DNA of 64,000 nucleotides from Streptomyces sp. JH14 (GCF_029428675.1 NZ_JAJNEL010000002.1:186001-250000); one strand, 5' to 3'. Counted from the first letter of the stretch, positions 28,109 to 37,997 are shown. Numbers and translations are program-made. The notes: generated from the letters alone by a model not told the origin.

Positions 28109-29920
28109 TCAGCGTGGAACGACGGTGGAGACGCCCCCGGGCCCACCGCTCCGGGACGGCGAGGCGGCCAGCCACCGAGCGGCCTCCACCCATCGGTCCG
28201 GACGGCACGCCTCCAGCAGCGAAGCGAACCGCTCGGGGCGGGCGAGCAACCGCCGGTCCTGCGGGTGCAGCGCGGTATACGCCAGCAGCCAGCCCGCCAG
28301 CGCGTGCCGGTCGACGGGGCCGGGGCCGGGGCCGCACAACTGCGCGGCGTACCTCGCGAGCGCCGCATCGGCATCACCCGCGACCAGCAACTCGTCGGCT
28401 GTCGGCGCGGGACCCGTCCTGGGCTCACGCAGCATGTAGAGCCGGCCACGGTCGTCCTGCCAGTACCCACCGCTCGAGCGCGGGGTGACCACCGGTGCTC
28501 CACCCGGCGCAGGGTCGGCGCCCGAGCGCAGCGCCTTGATGAGCGTGTCCCTCTCGTCCTCGCTGCAGCGCAGGTTACGCAGGCGCCATTCCACCCGGTG
28601 GCTGACCGCCGAGGCTCGGGCCCGGGCGTCGGTCGCCGGCTCCACCTCGTCCCTCAGCCAGCCGTCGACGGTCTCGGACAGCCGGGTGACAAGCCGTCGT
28701 CCGGGCAAGGTGAGCTGGGCCCGCGTGGCCAGCGTGCGGAGCACCATGCGGGTCTGAAGTCGGCGCAGCGCAAAGAGGAACGGCGCCCGCCCGTCCGGGT
28801 CGAGGGCGGTGTCACCGATCCGCTCCCGCCAGAATCCGGTGACGCCGACGAAGGCGTACGCACCGTGGAGGAGGCCGGTCAGGTGGCGCGGATCGGCGCG
28901 CCACGGCGCGTAGTAGAGCTCGGACCGGTCGTCGTCGAGCAGGGGGAAGAGATGGAGCAACGCGCCCAGTTTGCTGTGCTGGAACTCATGGACGAGGGTT
29001 TCCGCGAGGGAGAGCCCGTCGTCGGGGCGCGCGATCACCATGGAGGCGAAGGCGTCGCCGGTGGAGGCACTCAGTCCGGCGGGCGGCACCGGGAGGTCGT
29101 CACCACCGTCCTTGGCGCGCCAGGGCACGATCCGGCTGATCTCCTCGGGCCGCAGAACGCCGGGGCCCGTGCCTCCCCGGCGCAGGAGGGACACGGCGTC
29201 GTCGAACAGATGCTGCCAGGCACGGAGTTCCTCGGGGGCGAGACGGCCGGGGGCGATCGGTTCGTCCAGATCGCGGTACGGATCGAGGTCGTCCAGCTGC
29301 ACGGCATGCGCTTCGGGCCCGACGGTCAGCCTGTGTACCGGCAGCCAGTGTGCCGACTCCGGCTCGGTGACAGGGCGTACCATCACGTCCGGCCCGTGAG
29401 CACCGCGAACCGTGAGCGTCCCGCCTGACACCACGGCTCGTACCGCGTGGAAATCCTCGTTCTCCGGGCCCGCCAGCCGGATCATCCCCAGCGCGGGCAG
29501 GCTGATGGTCGCGCCCCGGGCGGGCAGGAGCAACGCGGAGTCCGTACCCGCGTGCACGGCCGCCGTCGCGGCCACGGCCGCGATCTGTCCCGCGTCGACC
29601 CACAGCGGCGGACCGGATGCCGTTCCGTGCAGCCGGCGCAGGGTATGGGCGAGCCAGCTGCCGACCTGAGGGCTCAGCAGCAGAGCCTCGACCGGCTCCG
29701 GCGCCTGCACGGCCGCGGCCTCCAGCGTGGACCAGACCGTGCCTGCGTCCAGCGGACCGAGGACGCCGGGATCCGATTCGAACAGATGGAGGAGCTCACG
29801 CAGCAACAGGAGACGGCGGGTGCGTTCCCCGCGGACCAGAAATGCGACAGCCTCGCGCGAGCCGCCACCTGCGGCAAGCTCGTCGAACAACGGGCCGGGC
29901 ATACGGATCGGGGCGTACAC
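28109..29920 (-). CDS. HExxH-motif putative peptide-modifying enzyme
   Basis: A 603-residue cytoplasmic protein of the family named for an HExxH motif and found next to FxsA-type peptide genes; members have been proposed to be metal- and 2-oxoglutarate-dependent peptide beta-hydroxylases. The motif is LVHEFQHSKLGALLHLFP near residue 315, where the two His can bind a metal ion. The N-terminal 200 residues are helical and poorly conserved; the C-terminal 130 residues resemble a peptide-binding helper region. The GTG at 29920 has an AGGAG site 4 nt upstream. The gene lies 39 nt after a 61-71-residue peptide gene. No radical SAM gene is near. Confidence 0.8.
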   Translation of the reverse strand: MYAPIRMPGPLFDELAAGGGSREAVAFLVRGERTRRLLLLRELLHLFESDPGVLGPLDAGTVWSTLEAAAVQAPEPVEALLLSPQVGSWLAHTLRRLHGTASGPPLWVDAGQIAAVAATAAVHAGTDSALLLPARGATISLPALGMIRLAGPENEDFHAVRAVVSGGTLTVRGAHGPDVMVRPVTEPESAHWLPVHRLTVGPEAHAVQLDDLDPYRDLDEPIAPGRLAPEELRAWQHLFDDAVSLLRRGGTGPGVLRPEEISRIVPWRAKDGGDDLPVPPAGLSASTGDAFASMVIARPDDGLSLAETLVHEFQHSKLGALLHLFPLLDDDRSELYYAPWRADPRHLTGLLHGAYAFVGVTGFWRERIGDTALDPDGRAPFLFALRRLQTRMVLRTLATRAQLTLPGRRLVTRLSETVDGWLRDEVEPATDARARASAVSHRVEWRLRNLRCSEDERDTLIKALRSGADPAPGGAPVVTPRSSGGYWQDDRGRLYMLREPRTGPAPTADELLVAGDADAALARYAAQLCGPGPGPVDRHALAGWLLAYTALHPQDRRLLARPERFASLLEACRPDRWVEAARWLAASPSRSGGPGGVSTVVPR

Positions 29921-29959
29921 ATCGCTCCTGTCGTGGACTGATTCTCCTGGCCCTGGTAG

Positions 29960-30145
29960 CTATTCGGCCCGTCCTGGTTCGGGGTTGCCCATGGCGTTGG
30001 TCCGGGCACGACGTAGCTCTTCGAGCAGCCGCGGACCTGCAAGTGGAACAAGGCGCCGCAGATCGGCGACGCACACGGAGGCCAGATCCATGAGGTCGGA
30101 CTCGAGGTGATCAGGTGTGTCGTCGGCGGGTACCGGCTGGTACAA
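29960..30145 (-). CDS. Small FxsA-like peptide, candidate substrate of the HExxH protein
   Basis: Encodes 61 residues from a TTG start at 30145, which has an excellent AAGGGGAG site 6 nt upstream; a GTG at 30175 in the same frame would give 71 residues but lacks such a site. The middle, ESDLMDLASVCVADLRRL followed by LLEELRRAR, has the short acidic-leucine and helix pattern of FxsA-family RiPP precursors. Those normally end in FxSxx at the C terminus; this one ends NPEPGRAE instead. Its position between the caspase and HExxH genes, in one direction, supports a precursor role. Function is inference. Confidence 0.6.
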   Translation of the reverse strand: MYQPVPADDTPDHLESDLMDLASVCVADLRRLVPLAGPRLLEELRRARTNAMGNPEPGRAE

Positions 30146-30246
30146 GGCGCGCTCCCCCTTCGCGAGCGGTGACACAGGATGCCACCGTTTACTCCATCAT
30201 GACGATTCAGACCCCTTCCCGAAACCCGTGTGATCACGCCAGCTGA

Positions 30247-31353
30247 TCACTGTTCCGGCCGGGGTGCGGCAATGAAGTCCTGTACAGCTGCCTTGAGTTC
30301 GGCAGCCCGGCCGGGATCGTCGTCGAGCAGTGTCACCGCGTCGTACAACTCCCACAGCCTGTCCGGCTGCGCTCGGATGGTGCGTACGATCCCGATCACA
30401 TCCGTACGTGGCATCGTGTGCCGCGGCATCCGCCCGACGACGGCGGCCGGCAACTCGTTGACCAGTGCCTGGCGTTCGTCACGGTCGCTCATCAGCGGAT
30501 ACGCCAACAGTGACTCGATGAGCCGAGCCAGCAACCCGCCCGGCGTGGTGGCACCGGGGCCGGGCGCGGCCGGCGGGTGCGACGGGCTGTTCTCGGTCCG
30601 TCCCGGCCGGTGCAGGAAGAGGCTGGGTACCTGATCGGTGCGGCCCGCCGTCCTCAGAGCGTTCATCCTTGCCTGTACGGCCTCGAAAAGAGCATCGGGA
30701 TCCGGCAGCGGATCAGCGGGAAGCTCGCTGAGAACGATGTCCGAGAACACTCCGAGCCGCCGCTCCGGATCGTTGGCCGCCCGCTGTCCCCGGCCGGCCG
30801 CGAACATCAGGATCTGCTCGTGCGCCTGGATCCTCTGCCCGGCGGGAAGCCGCTCGCCGGGCAGTGAGTGCGGGAAGTTGTGCCGTTCGTCGAAGGTCTG
30901 ACATGCGTCGATCATCCACATCTGCCGCCCGAAGCCCCGCACCGCGTCGCTCCTGAGTGCGCCGCGGGCGGATTCCACATCGATGTTGCGCCGGTCGGAC
31001 ACGGTGGCGTCGCTCGAGTAGAGCCGCAGGTGTTCGTCCGTGTCCAGCACGCCGTGACCGCCCCACCACACCCACAGCACGTCACCACTGCGGGCAGGGA
31101 TGTCGGTGACGAAGGCGCGCCGCAGCGTGTCGTGGTCGGCCGGCCGGTACGGGACTTCCGGGTCTGCGCCGGACAGCGGTGCGAGATGGAGCAGGATGTT
31201 GGGGTCCGGAACGCCGCATGCGAGCAGCCATTCGCGAAAGCGCAGTGCGTCCCGCACCGGTCCGGGAAGGTTCCAGTCCGGGCCGGCCGCGTACTGCTCG
31301 ATACCGATGACCAGGGCGACGACGCGGTCGGGTGCGACGGGTCTCCGGATCAC
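30247..31353 (-). CDS. Caspase-like peptidase (C14) with C-terminal effector-associated-like domain
   Basis: A 368-residue predicted cysteine protease. Residues about 8-225 are the caspase domain: VVALVIGIEQY at the N terminus, catalytic His in WVWWGGHGV (about residue 109) and catalytic Cys in MWMIDACQTF (about 148). After a Pro-rich linker, residues about 271-350 form a helical domain (LIESLLAYPLMSDRDE, then DVIGIVRTIRAQ) that resembles effector-associated domain 2. A similar segment lies in the VMAP-like protein of the same operon, suggesting recruitment by domain pairing. The GTG start overlaps the upstream gene's stop (GTGA). Confidence 0.85.
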   Translation of the reverse strand: MIRRPVAPDRVVALVIGIEQYAAGPDWNLPGPVRDALRFREWLLACGVPDPNILLHLAPLSGADPEVPYRPADHDTLRRAFVTDIPARSGDVLWVWWGGHGVLDTDEHLRLYSSDATVSDRRNIDVESARGALRSDAVRGFGRQMWMIDACQTFDERHNFPHSLPGERLPAGQRIQAHEQILMFAAGRGQRAANDPERRLGVFSDIVLSELPADPLPDPDALFEAVQARMNALRTAGRTDQVPSLFLHRPGRTENSPSHPPAAPGPGATTPGGLLARLIESLLAYPLMSDRDERQALVNELPAAVVGRMPRHTMPRTDVIGIVRTIRAQPDRLWELYDAVTLLDDDPGRAAELKAAVQDFIAAPRPEQ

Positions 31354-32519
31354 GGCAGGCGCTCCCCGATCGCACGGTAGACGGCTGGATCGGTCCAGTA
31401 GGCGCTGTGCGCGACGGGAAAGGGCTGCCGGCTGTCGGTTGCGACGTCCTGGGCGCGGCCGGGGAAGAGCGGCTCCGCCGCGTGGCCGAGCAGATCACGG
31501 CGGTCGTAGACATTCAGCCACGACGGGACGTGGGCGGGCAGCGGATCCGGGTGGACCAGCGCGGGCAGCGCGCCCGTCTCGTACAGGAAGGGACCCTGCG
31601 AACCTACGGTGACCAGCAGTTCGACGCCGGGCAGCGGGGCCGATATCAGGGTGTCGAGGGAGATGATGCCTCCGAGGCTGTGGCCGAGCAGGACCACAGG
31701 CGGCTCCTGCCGCGTGACGAGATCCCGCAGCCCCTGGCGCATGTCCTCCCCCCGGGCGAGGTACTTGAGGATGTCACCGGCAGCTGGATGGGCGGCGTCG
31801 GTGAGGGCACGGCGCCGCCGCACGACGTAGCGGGAGCCGAGGCGTACGAACGGCTTGCCGGCCATGCGGAGCAGCGGGCCGCGGCCGGTGCCTGCCGGAG
31901 CAGCGCCGAGGCGCCCGGCAAGCTCTGCAACCGCGGCGTCCCGGGCGTCCCCCTCACCCTGCACGGGGCTGTCGGCTTCGATGGCGGCGGCGATGACGGT
32001 GGCGGTCAGCGCACGGGCCAGCACCCACGCCAACGTCTCCTGATCCAAGGCCTCGGCAGCGGGCGGTAGCAGGGGATTTCGCGCGAGCCCGGCCGCCGCT
32101 TCCGAGAAGCCCGGTCCGAGCAGCTCGGCCCGGGGCTCACCGTGTGCGGCAAGGTCGAGGAGGAGGGCCCGGGGGCGTTCATCCGGAAAGGCCGCGCCGG
32201 GCGGTGTGACGCCTGCGCTCGCACCGGCCGCCGCCGTCGCCAGTTCCGCCAGGGGGTCCTCGTACAGCCGGGCCCACTCCTCGGCCTCGTCGCCCTGCTC
32301 GCCGGGGCCTTCGGTGCTCCGGCCGGTCCCGGCGCCGGGTCCCTCCGGGATGCTGAGGCCACCTGCAGCGAGCCTGGCTCCGTACTGTTCACCCCACCGG
32401 TAGGCGACCAGGTGCGCGTCGGGCGCTGTCGTCGCAAGCCCCGAGGCGATCTGTGCCAGCAGGGTGGTGAGGCGTGGTTCACGCACACCTGTGCCGTGAG
32501 TGAAGACCACCGTGGTCAT
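31350..32519 (-). CDS. Alpha/beta hydrolase (lipase/esterase-like) in the VMAP operon
   Basis: A 389-residue protein with an alpha/beta-hydrolase core. It opens MTTVVFTHGTGVREP (oxyanion-type strand), has the nucleophile elbow LLGHSLGGI near residue 285 and a candidate catalytic His in PFPVAHSAYW near the end. The middle 130 residues form a variable helical cap. No signal peptide, so it acts in the cytoplasm. It is translationally coupled to the caspase-like gene, implying that the two are produced together. It may be a second effector (a lipase or amidase), but the substrate is unknown. Confidence 0.82.
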   Translation of the reverse strand: MTTVVFTHGTGVREPRLTTLLAQIASGLATTAPDAHLVAYRWGEQYGARLAAGGLSIPEGPGAGTGRSTEGPGEQGDEAEEWARLYEDPLAELATAAAGASAGVTPPGAAFPDERPRALLLDLAAHGEPRAELLGPGFSEAAAGLARNPLLPPAAEALDQETLAWVLARALTATVIAAAIEADSPVQGEGDARDAAVAELAGRLGAAPAGTGRGPLLRMAGKPFVRLGSRYVVRRRRALTDAAHPAAGDILKYLARGEDMRQGLRDLVTRQEPPVVLLGHSLGGIISLDTLISAPLPGVELLVTVGSQGPFLYETGALPALVHPDPLPAHVPSWLNVYDRRDLLGHAAEPLFPGRAQDVATDSRQPFPVAHSAYWTDPAVYRAIGERLP

Positions 32520-32616
32520 GTGTGCGCCCCCGTCGCCGTGTTGCCGTCGGCCGGCCCACCACCTCCCAGAGGCTGCGGACCGGGCCGAGGGCTTCTTCCT
32601 CCGTCGCTCCTGCCAT

Positions 32617-35600
32617 TCAGATCGGCAGCGGTGCGATATCGCATTCGATGCGCTGGTGCAGCCTGGCCGATGTGTGCCAGGGATGGCCATCCCGCAGTAC
32701 GCGTGAAAGCCCCTCGGTTGCAGATGAGTTGAGACGGTCGGCCTCTGCCGACTCTCCCAGGCCTCGCTGGTCCAGTGCGAGATTGGCCGTGCAGACGAGG
32801 GTGAGCGGGTGGTCAGCTCCCGCGGCCTCGATGAGCCTGGGAAGGATGGCCGCGTCAGCAGCTCTGGCCTTCGCGAAGTCCAGCCGGGCATAGTGATTGT
32901 TGGCCCGGCTCATGGACGCGGTGAGCGTACTGAGATGGTTTTCGCCCAGGTTGCTCTCCAACAGCTGCGACGCCTGGGCATCCAGGGCTTCGGCCTTGTC
33001 GATGTCTCCCTGGGCTCGCAGCGTGGCAGCCAGATTCACCCTGGCGAACTGGGTGTTCGGGTGGTGATCACCAAGCATCGAGCGATACGCGGAAAGCGTC
33101 CGCTCACCCAGCTCTCGGGATCCCACGAGGTCGCCGTTCAGGCGTCGCTCGACCATGGCGTGGGTCGCCGCGCAGAGGGCATCGGTGTTGTTCAGACCGT
33201 AGCGTGTGGTGAACCGCTCCAGCGTCTGCTCTGCCAGAGCGGCGCCCCCCTCGGTCACACCCGCCCTCCGACGGCACACGGCAAGATTGAGGGCTGCACG
33301 CATGGTGGACGCGTTGGTCTCGCCGAAGTGGTTGACATAGGCCTGGTAATTGGACTCCTGCAGCGCACGCGCCCCGAGGTAGTCGCCCGCCTCGCGGATG
33401 TCCATCGCCAGTCCGTTCAGCGTGTTGAGGGTGAGTCCGCTCACCGGACCGTACAGAAGTTCGCGCTGGCGCGCCGTCTCCTCGTCGACTGCCCTCGCAG
33501 CGTCGAACCGGCCGCCCACCCGGAGCGACACACAGTAGTCGTTCGCCGCGCTCAGGGTGGCAGGGTCCTCGGGCCCGAACAGGTCACTCGCCCGGGTGAA
33601 GGCTTCCTCGTCCAGATCGCAGGCCGCCTGGATTTCGCCCCTGTACCGCAGCGCACCCGCCATCTGCCACATGGAGTCGATGAGTTCCTCGTCCGGGATC
33701 TGCGCACCGCGCGAGATCGCCAGGGCGCGCTCGTTGTGCACGAGCGCCTCGTCGGGGCGCCCGATCAGTCGCAGATAGAAGCCGAGGAGCTTGGTGATCC
33801 TGATGACGTGCAGGTCCTCGTCCCCGGACTGGGCCCGCCACGCGGACCAGGCCAGTCGAGTCTGTGCCGCGCCCGACTCGTGCGCACCCCAGTAGTAGAG
33901 GAAGAACACCATGTCGTAAATGAGGTCACGGACCCAGGCGTCGGAGCTCTCCACCGCTCCGGAGGCGATCACATGCGGCAGGATCGCCTGGTAGGCGGGC
34001 CACTGGTCCGGTGAGGCGGGGGCGCCGGGCTTGGCCGTCGTGAGCAGCAGGTGGGCCGCCCGCGTCATCCTGGCCCGTTCCTCGGGATCCATCCTGGCCA
34101 CGATGACGTTCTGCATCAGCCGGTGCATCTGCAGGGAGGCCGTCTTGTGGTCCAGTCTCACCAGGGACAGTTTGCTGAGGTCACGCGTGGCGCGGGCGAG
34201 CAGCAGCGGGTCGCGCAGGACGGGGTCCAGCTCGGGGGTGATCTCGACGTTGCGCCCGCCCCTGAACAGGTTGAGCGGGATGGGTTCCGGCGCCATGCAG
34301 GCGCAGATCTCGAGGAGTTGGCGTGCCGCCGGACTGTCCTGCGAGAGACGTCCCAGCGAGATGTCCCAGACCGCTGCGACCGGCAGCGGGTAATCGGGGG
34401 ACGGGTCGAGCTCCAAGATCTCGGGCCGGCGCTCCTCCAGCAGGGCGAGGTACTCGTCCACGGGCATACCTGTCGCGGCGTGCCAGGCGCCTGCCTGCTC
34501 GACCGCGAGCGGCAGGTCGCCCAGCGCCTCGGCGAGACGGCCCGCGTCATCAGCACTCAGGCCGCGGGCGCGGCGCTGCAGCAGGGTGACGCTCTCGTCC
34601 CGGTCGAAGACGTCGACGCTCAGCGGCGTGGCGACGCGTTCCCACTCGCGGTTGCGCGAGGTGATGATGATCTTGCCGGGACCGCCGTTGGGAAAGTAGG
34701 ACCGTACCGCCTCGATGTCCTCGGCGTTGTCGAAGACCAGCAGCCAGTTGTCGAACGGTTTGCCGGTGCGGAGCGCCTCGCGCACGGCCGGCACCGCGGC
34801 GTTGGCCTGCGGGCCCACCTCCAGGCCCAGGCTGCGGGCCAGATCGGCAAGAGCGCCGAGGATCAGGTTCTCCTGCTCCGCCGGGATCCACCAGATGACG
34901 TTGAACTCGCCGCTGTGGCGGTAGACGTACTCCACGGCGATCTGCGACTTCCCGACACCACCCATGCCGTGCAGCGCGTGCGGGAGGACGGCTGTGGTCT
35001 CATCTTCCCGCAACTGCCGTTCGACTGCCGCCAGAAGACTCTCCCGACCGGTGAAGTTGGGGTTCTTGGGCGGCACATTGCCCATGATCTTCGGCTGGCC
35101 GGTGCGGACGAATCGTAGCTCCGGTGCTGTGACTTCCATGTTCTGGCCGGCCCTCCGGGCATCCTGGTCAACTGTTACGGGTGTCGTGGGCGACACGGAT
35201 CCTCCTGGTGGAACGGTCGGATGCGACCGAAGAGCGGGGGCATTCTCATTCACATCAAATGCCTCTTTATCATCTCTTGTCGCCTCCGTTGCCGAGACCG
35301 CGCCGCCGTGCAGCAGCTCGCCGTTCAGACGCGCTGCCCGGCGCCGGTAGGGGGTACCCCCCAGTGCACGCAGGACGGCCAGTTCGATGCGCAGCCACGC
35401 CTGACCGCCCTCGCGGTCGGGCAGCGCCGCCTGCGCCGGGTCCCGCAGGGCCGCCCGGAGCCGGATGCCCTGCGCCCGACTGGCCCGCGACTCCGCCAGC
35501 AGGCCTACCGCTCGGGCGAGTTGGGTGCGGTTGCTCGTTGCCAGCAGCGCTTCGCGTACGCCGTCGGCAAAGTCGGGCCCGCCTTCGCCGTCCCGTTCCC

Positions 35601-36948
35601 AGTCGATGAGGCCGCCCATCATGATCTCGGCCATATGGTCGGGGCCGGACTCGGGAAAGGCCCGGTCACGCAGCTCCTCGATGACGTCGAAGCGCATCGG
35701 GGCCACGGCCAGCAGCACGGCCAGCTGGCGTGCGAGCGGACTGGCCAGCGCGACGAATCTCCGTACCGCGTCCGCCGCCGCGCGGGGGCCGTCGATCCTG
35801 GGGGCCCGCAGACCGGGTGCGGACACGCCCTTGGCCATGGCTCCGGCCAGGACCACCGGCAGCGCCCGCCGTACACCGCGTTCACCGGTGACGAGATCGG
35901 CCCAGGCCCGGAACGAACCGGGGCGGAGGCTGAGGACGGGTACGGCGACGGATCCGTCATCCGTATCGGGCAGCGTGCGGGCATGGTCGGGTACGCCGTG
36001 CGGCGGATGGCACAGGAAATGCCGGTTGAGGGCGCCGAATCCCGCTGCGTCCAGCCGGGCCCGGAAGGGATAGACCGAGGACCGGTGACGCAGATACGGG
36101 GGCAGCAGATGGACGAGTGCCGTGGGGCCGGATGCCGAAAGTCTTCCCAGCAGTTCGTCGGCCCCGCGCTCCGCCCAGCCGGACGCCAGCCCGTCGGTGA
36201 CGACAAGGAAGAGCCGTGACCCGCGGCCGTCGAGCAGCTCCGCGGGGTCGGCCTGCCGGTTGCCCGGCCAGCGCAGGACCGGCGACGCTCCGCCGGGCAG
36301 CGAGACATCGACCGTACGTACGTCCCGGAACGCGCCGCTGCGCACCGCCTCATCGGCCAGCCGGCTCACGGTACTGCCCCATACGGCCATGGTGGGCGCG
36401 CTGTCCACGAGCAGCATCAGATCGAAGGCGCGCTCCTGGACCGGCTCGAGGTAGGGGATCCACAATCCGTCGATCAGGCCGTACTCGGCGGTGCGTGCCT
36501 CGTCGAGACGGCTCAGGTGGCGCGAAGGGACGCGCCGGCCGAGCCCGCGCAAGGCCTTGGCCAGGTGCAGCGGCACCACACGCCGCGCGGGATGCGCCCC
36601 TCTCGGGAGCACAGCCTCCGGCAGGCCGGCCCGCGTCTCCTCGATCGTGCGCAGCACGAGATCGCGGGTGTCCACGCCGGCCATGCCCCCGGCGGGCACG
36701 ACTTCCGGCGATCCCGGATCCGATGGAGCGCTCGCGACATCGGGGAGGGGCAGCTCGTCGTCGGATAAGAGCTCCGAGGCGCTGTCCGGCTCCCCGTGGG
36801 AGGACCGGCCCGCTCGGCGCCATGCCGCCGCCAGCCAGAGACCGTCGCCGAGGTCCCGCCAGCTCGCGTCGCCGTCCGTGTCAGGGGTGACGATGCCACT
36901 CGACGTGGCCGTCGAGTCCGGGGCGCGTTCCCGTGGCGAGCCGTTCAT
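32617..36948 (-). CDS. fxsT: FxsT-type protein: vWA-like domain, NB-ARC ATPase and TPR repeats
   Basis: A 1443-residue STAND-type regulator. Residues about 110-560 match the SAV_2336-type N-terminal region, including a vWA-like fold with a degenerate MIDAS (LLVDSAPTMAVW, about 178-190). Residues about 640-950 form an NB-ARC ATPase with P-loop HGMGGVGKS, Walker B WLLVFDNAED and sensor IIITSRNREWERV. The final 450 residues are tetratricopeptide repeats (ALVHNERALAISRG, GDYLGARALQESNYQAY and others). Such proteins accompany FxSxx-COOH peptide systems. STAND proteins usually sense a ligand through the repeats and then oligomerise. It overlaps the MoxR gene (ATGA). Confidence 0.85.
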   Translation of the reverse strand: MNGSPRERAPDSTATSSGIVTPDTDGDASWRDLGDGLWLAAAWRRAGRSSHGEPDSASELLSDDELPLPDVASAPSDPGSPEVVPAGGMAGVDTRDLVLRTIEETRAGLPEAVLPRGAHPARRVVPLHLAKALRGLGRRVPSRHLSRLDEARTAEYGLIDGLWIPYLEPVQERAFDLMLLVDSAPTMAVWGSTVSRLADEAVRSGAFRDVRTVDVSLPGGASPVLRWPGNRQADPAELLDGRGSRLFLVVTDGLASGWAERGADELLGRLSASGPTALVHLLPPYLRHRSSVYPFRARLDAAGFGALNRHFLCHPPHGVPDHARTLPDTDDGSVAVPVLSLRPGSFRAWADLVTGERGVRRALPVVLAGAMAKGVSAPGLRAPRIDGPRAAADAVRRFVALASPLARQLAVLLAVAPMRFDVIEELRDRAFPESGPDHMAEIMMGGLIDWERDGEGGPDFADGVREALLATSNRTQLARAVGLLAESRASRAQGIRLRAALRDPAQAALPDREGGQAWLRIELAVLRALGGTPYRRRAARLNGELLHGGAVSATEATRDDKEAFDVNENAPALRSHPTVPPGGSVSPTTPVTVDQDARRAGQNMEVTAPELRFVRTGQPKIMGNVPPKNPNFTGRESLLAAVERQLREDETTAVLPHALHGMGGVGKSQIAVEYVYRHSGEFNVIWWIPAEQENLILGALADLARSLGLEVGPQANAAVPAVREALRTGKPFDNWLLVFDNAEDIEAVRSYFPNGGPGKIIITSRNREWERVATPLSVDVFDRDESVTLLQRRARGLSADDAGRLAEALGDLPLAVEQAGAWHAATGMPVDEYLALLEERRPEILELDPSPDYPLPVAAVWDISLGRLSQDSPAARQLLEICACMAPEPIPLNLFRGGRNVEITPELDPVLRDPLLLARATRDLSKLSLVRLDHKTASLQMHRLMQNVIVARMDPEERARMTRAAHLLLTTAKPGAPASPDQWPAYQAILPHVIASGAVESSDAWVRDLIYDMVFFLYYWGAHESGAAQTRLAWSAWRAQSGDEDLHVIRITKLLGFYLRLIGRPDEALVHNERALAISRGAQIPDEELIDSMWQMAGALRYRGEIQAACDLDEEAFTRASDLFGPEDPATLSAANDYCVSLRVGGRFDAARAVDEETARQRELLYGPVSGLTLNTLNGLAMDIREAGDYLGARALQESNYQAYVNHFGETNASTMRAALNLAVCRRRAGVTEGGAALAEQTLERFTTRYGLNNTDALCAATHAMVERRLNGDLVGSRELGERTLSAYRSMLGDHHPNTQFARVNLAATLRAQGDIDKAEALDAQASQLLESNLGENHLSTLTASMSRANNHYARLDFAKARAADAAILPRLIEAAGADHPLTLVCTANLALDQRGLGESAEADRLNSSATEGLSRVLRDGHPWHTSARLHQRIECDIAPLPI

Positions 36949-37997
36949 CAGCGGCCTTTCGAGAGGTCGCGAAGAAGCATCTCAATGAGTTTACGCCCGT
37001 CGCTGTCGGCCCGGAATCCGTGAGCCGTGGTGAGTTGCACGGCGTTCAGCAGCTGATCGACCGACTGCGTGCCGCCGCCGTCCAGGCGCCTGACGAAGTC
37101 GTCCACGAGGTCTTCGATCCCTTCGGGCCGTTGGTGCAGATGGCTGACGACGATGGAGACGAGCTGCTCGCGGCTGGGCGGCCGCATCTCCAGGGGCAGA
37201 CAGCGTCGGCGGAAGGCGGCAGGGAATTCGCGTTCACCGTTGCTTGTGATCACGACGACGGGGAACTCCGCGCACTCGACCCGGCCGGACTCGATAACGG
37301 CCCGGCTGTGGGGGTCGTCGGTGAAGACGGATACGTCTGCCGCACCGGCCCGTACCAGTTCCGGGATCTCGTAACTGCCGTTCTCCAGCACATGGAGCAG
37401 GTCATTGGGCAGGTCGATGTCGCTCTTGTCCAGCTCGTCCACGAGCAGGACACGGGGACGTGCATATGCGAGGAGCGCTGTTCCCAGTGGGCCGAGGGTC
37501 AGGAAGTCCCCGAGCTCGGGGGCACTGCCCGGGGCGTCCGCCGCCGTGTCCGCTCCGGCGCGCCAGGCCGCGATGGCCTGCGCCCGCCCGATGGCGTCGT
37601 ACTCGTACAGACCGCCGCGCAGAGTCGTGCGGCTCACGATGCTCCAGGGCAGCACGCGGCCGAGCCCCAGTTCCCGCGCGACCAGGTAGGCGAGGGTCGA
37701 CTTGCCGACCCCGGGTGGCCCGGTCACCAGCAGCGGGCGACGCAGCAGAAGCGCGGCGTTGACCGCGTCGACCTCCTCGTCGCGTAACTGGGGGCCCTCC
37801 TGCACGATACCGAGTCGGCGCAGCGCCGACTGAGCGTCGTCGGGCGGGGCCTGCTGCAGAGGACTCCCGGAGAACACTCTCCAGGGCGGCGGCGACGGAA
37901 GATCCGGCAGCTCCCCTGCGGGGGCCCGCCCAGTTGCGTGGAACACCCTCCAGGAGGGCGGCGTGGCCGGCCGCGATGCCGAGTCCTGCTCGGTCAT
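36948..37997 (-). CDS. MoxR-like AAA+ ATPase
   Basis: A 349-residue cytoplasmic ATPase. Walker A is GPPGVGKST (about residue 95), Walker B VLLVDELDKSD (about 180), and sensor 1 lies in FPVVVITSNGEREFPAAF. MoxR ATPases act as chaperones on vWA partners, and here the partner is probably the vWA-like domain of the next gene, with which it overlaps by one base. It also overlaps the VMAP-like gene upstream by 4 bp, so all three proteins are made in a coupled way. An N-terminal extension of about 75 residues is Pro-rich. Confidence 0.9.
   Translation of the reverse strand: MTEQDSASRPATPPSWRVFHATGRAPAGELPDLPSPPPWRVFSGSPLQQAPPDDAQSALRRLGIVQEGPQLRDEEVDAVNAALLLRRPLLVTGPPGVGKSTLAYLVARELGLGRVLPWSIVSRTTLRGGLYEYDAIGRAQAIAAWRAGADTAADAPGSAPELGDFLTLGPLGTALLAYARPRVLLVDELDKSDIDLPNDLLHVLENGSYEIPELVRAGAADVSVFTDDPHSRAVIESGRVECAEFPVVVITSNGEREFPAAFRRRCLPLEMRPPSREQLVSIVVSHLHQRPEGIEDLVDDFVRRLDGGGTQSVDQLLNAVQLTTAHGFRADSDGRKLIEMLLRDLSKGR

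Noticed and set aside
28109..29920. HExxH protein as an ordinary secreted zinc metalloprotease
   Set aside because: No signal peptide or membrane helix, a length and context (small FxsA-like peptide just upstream) that fit the peptide-modifying HExxH family better.
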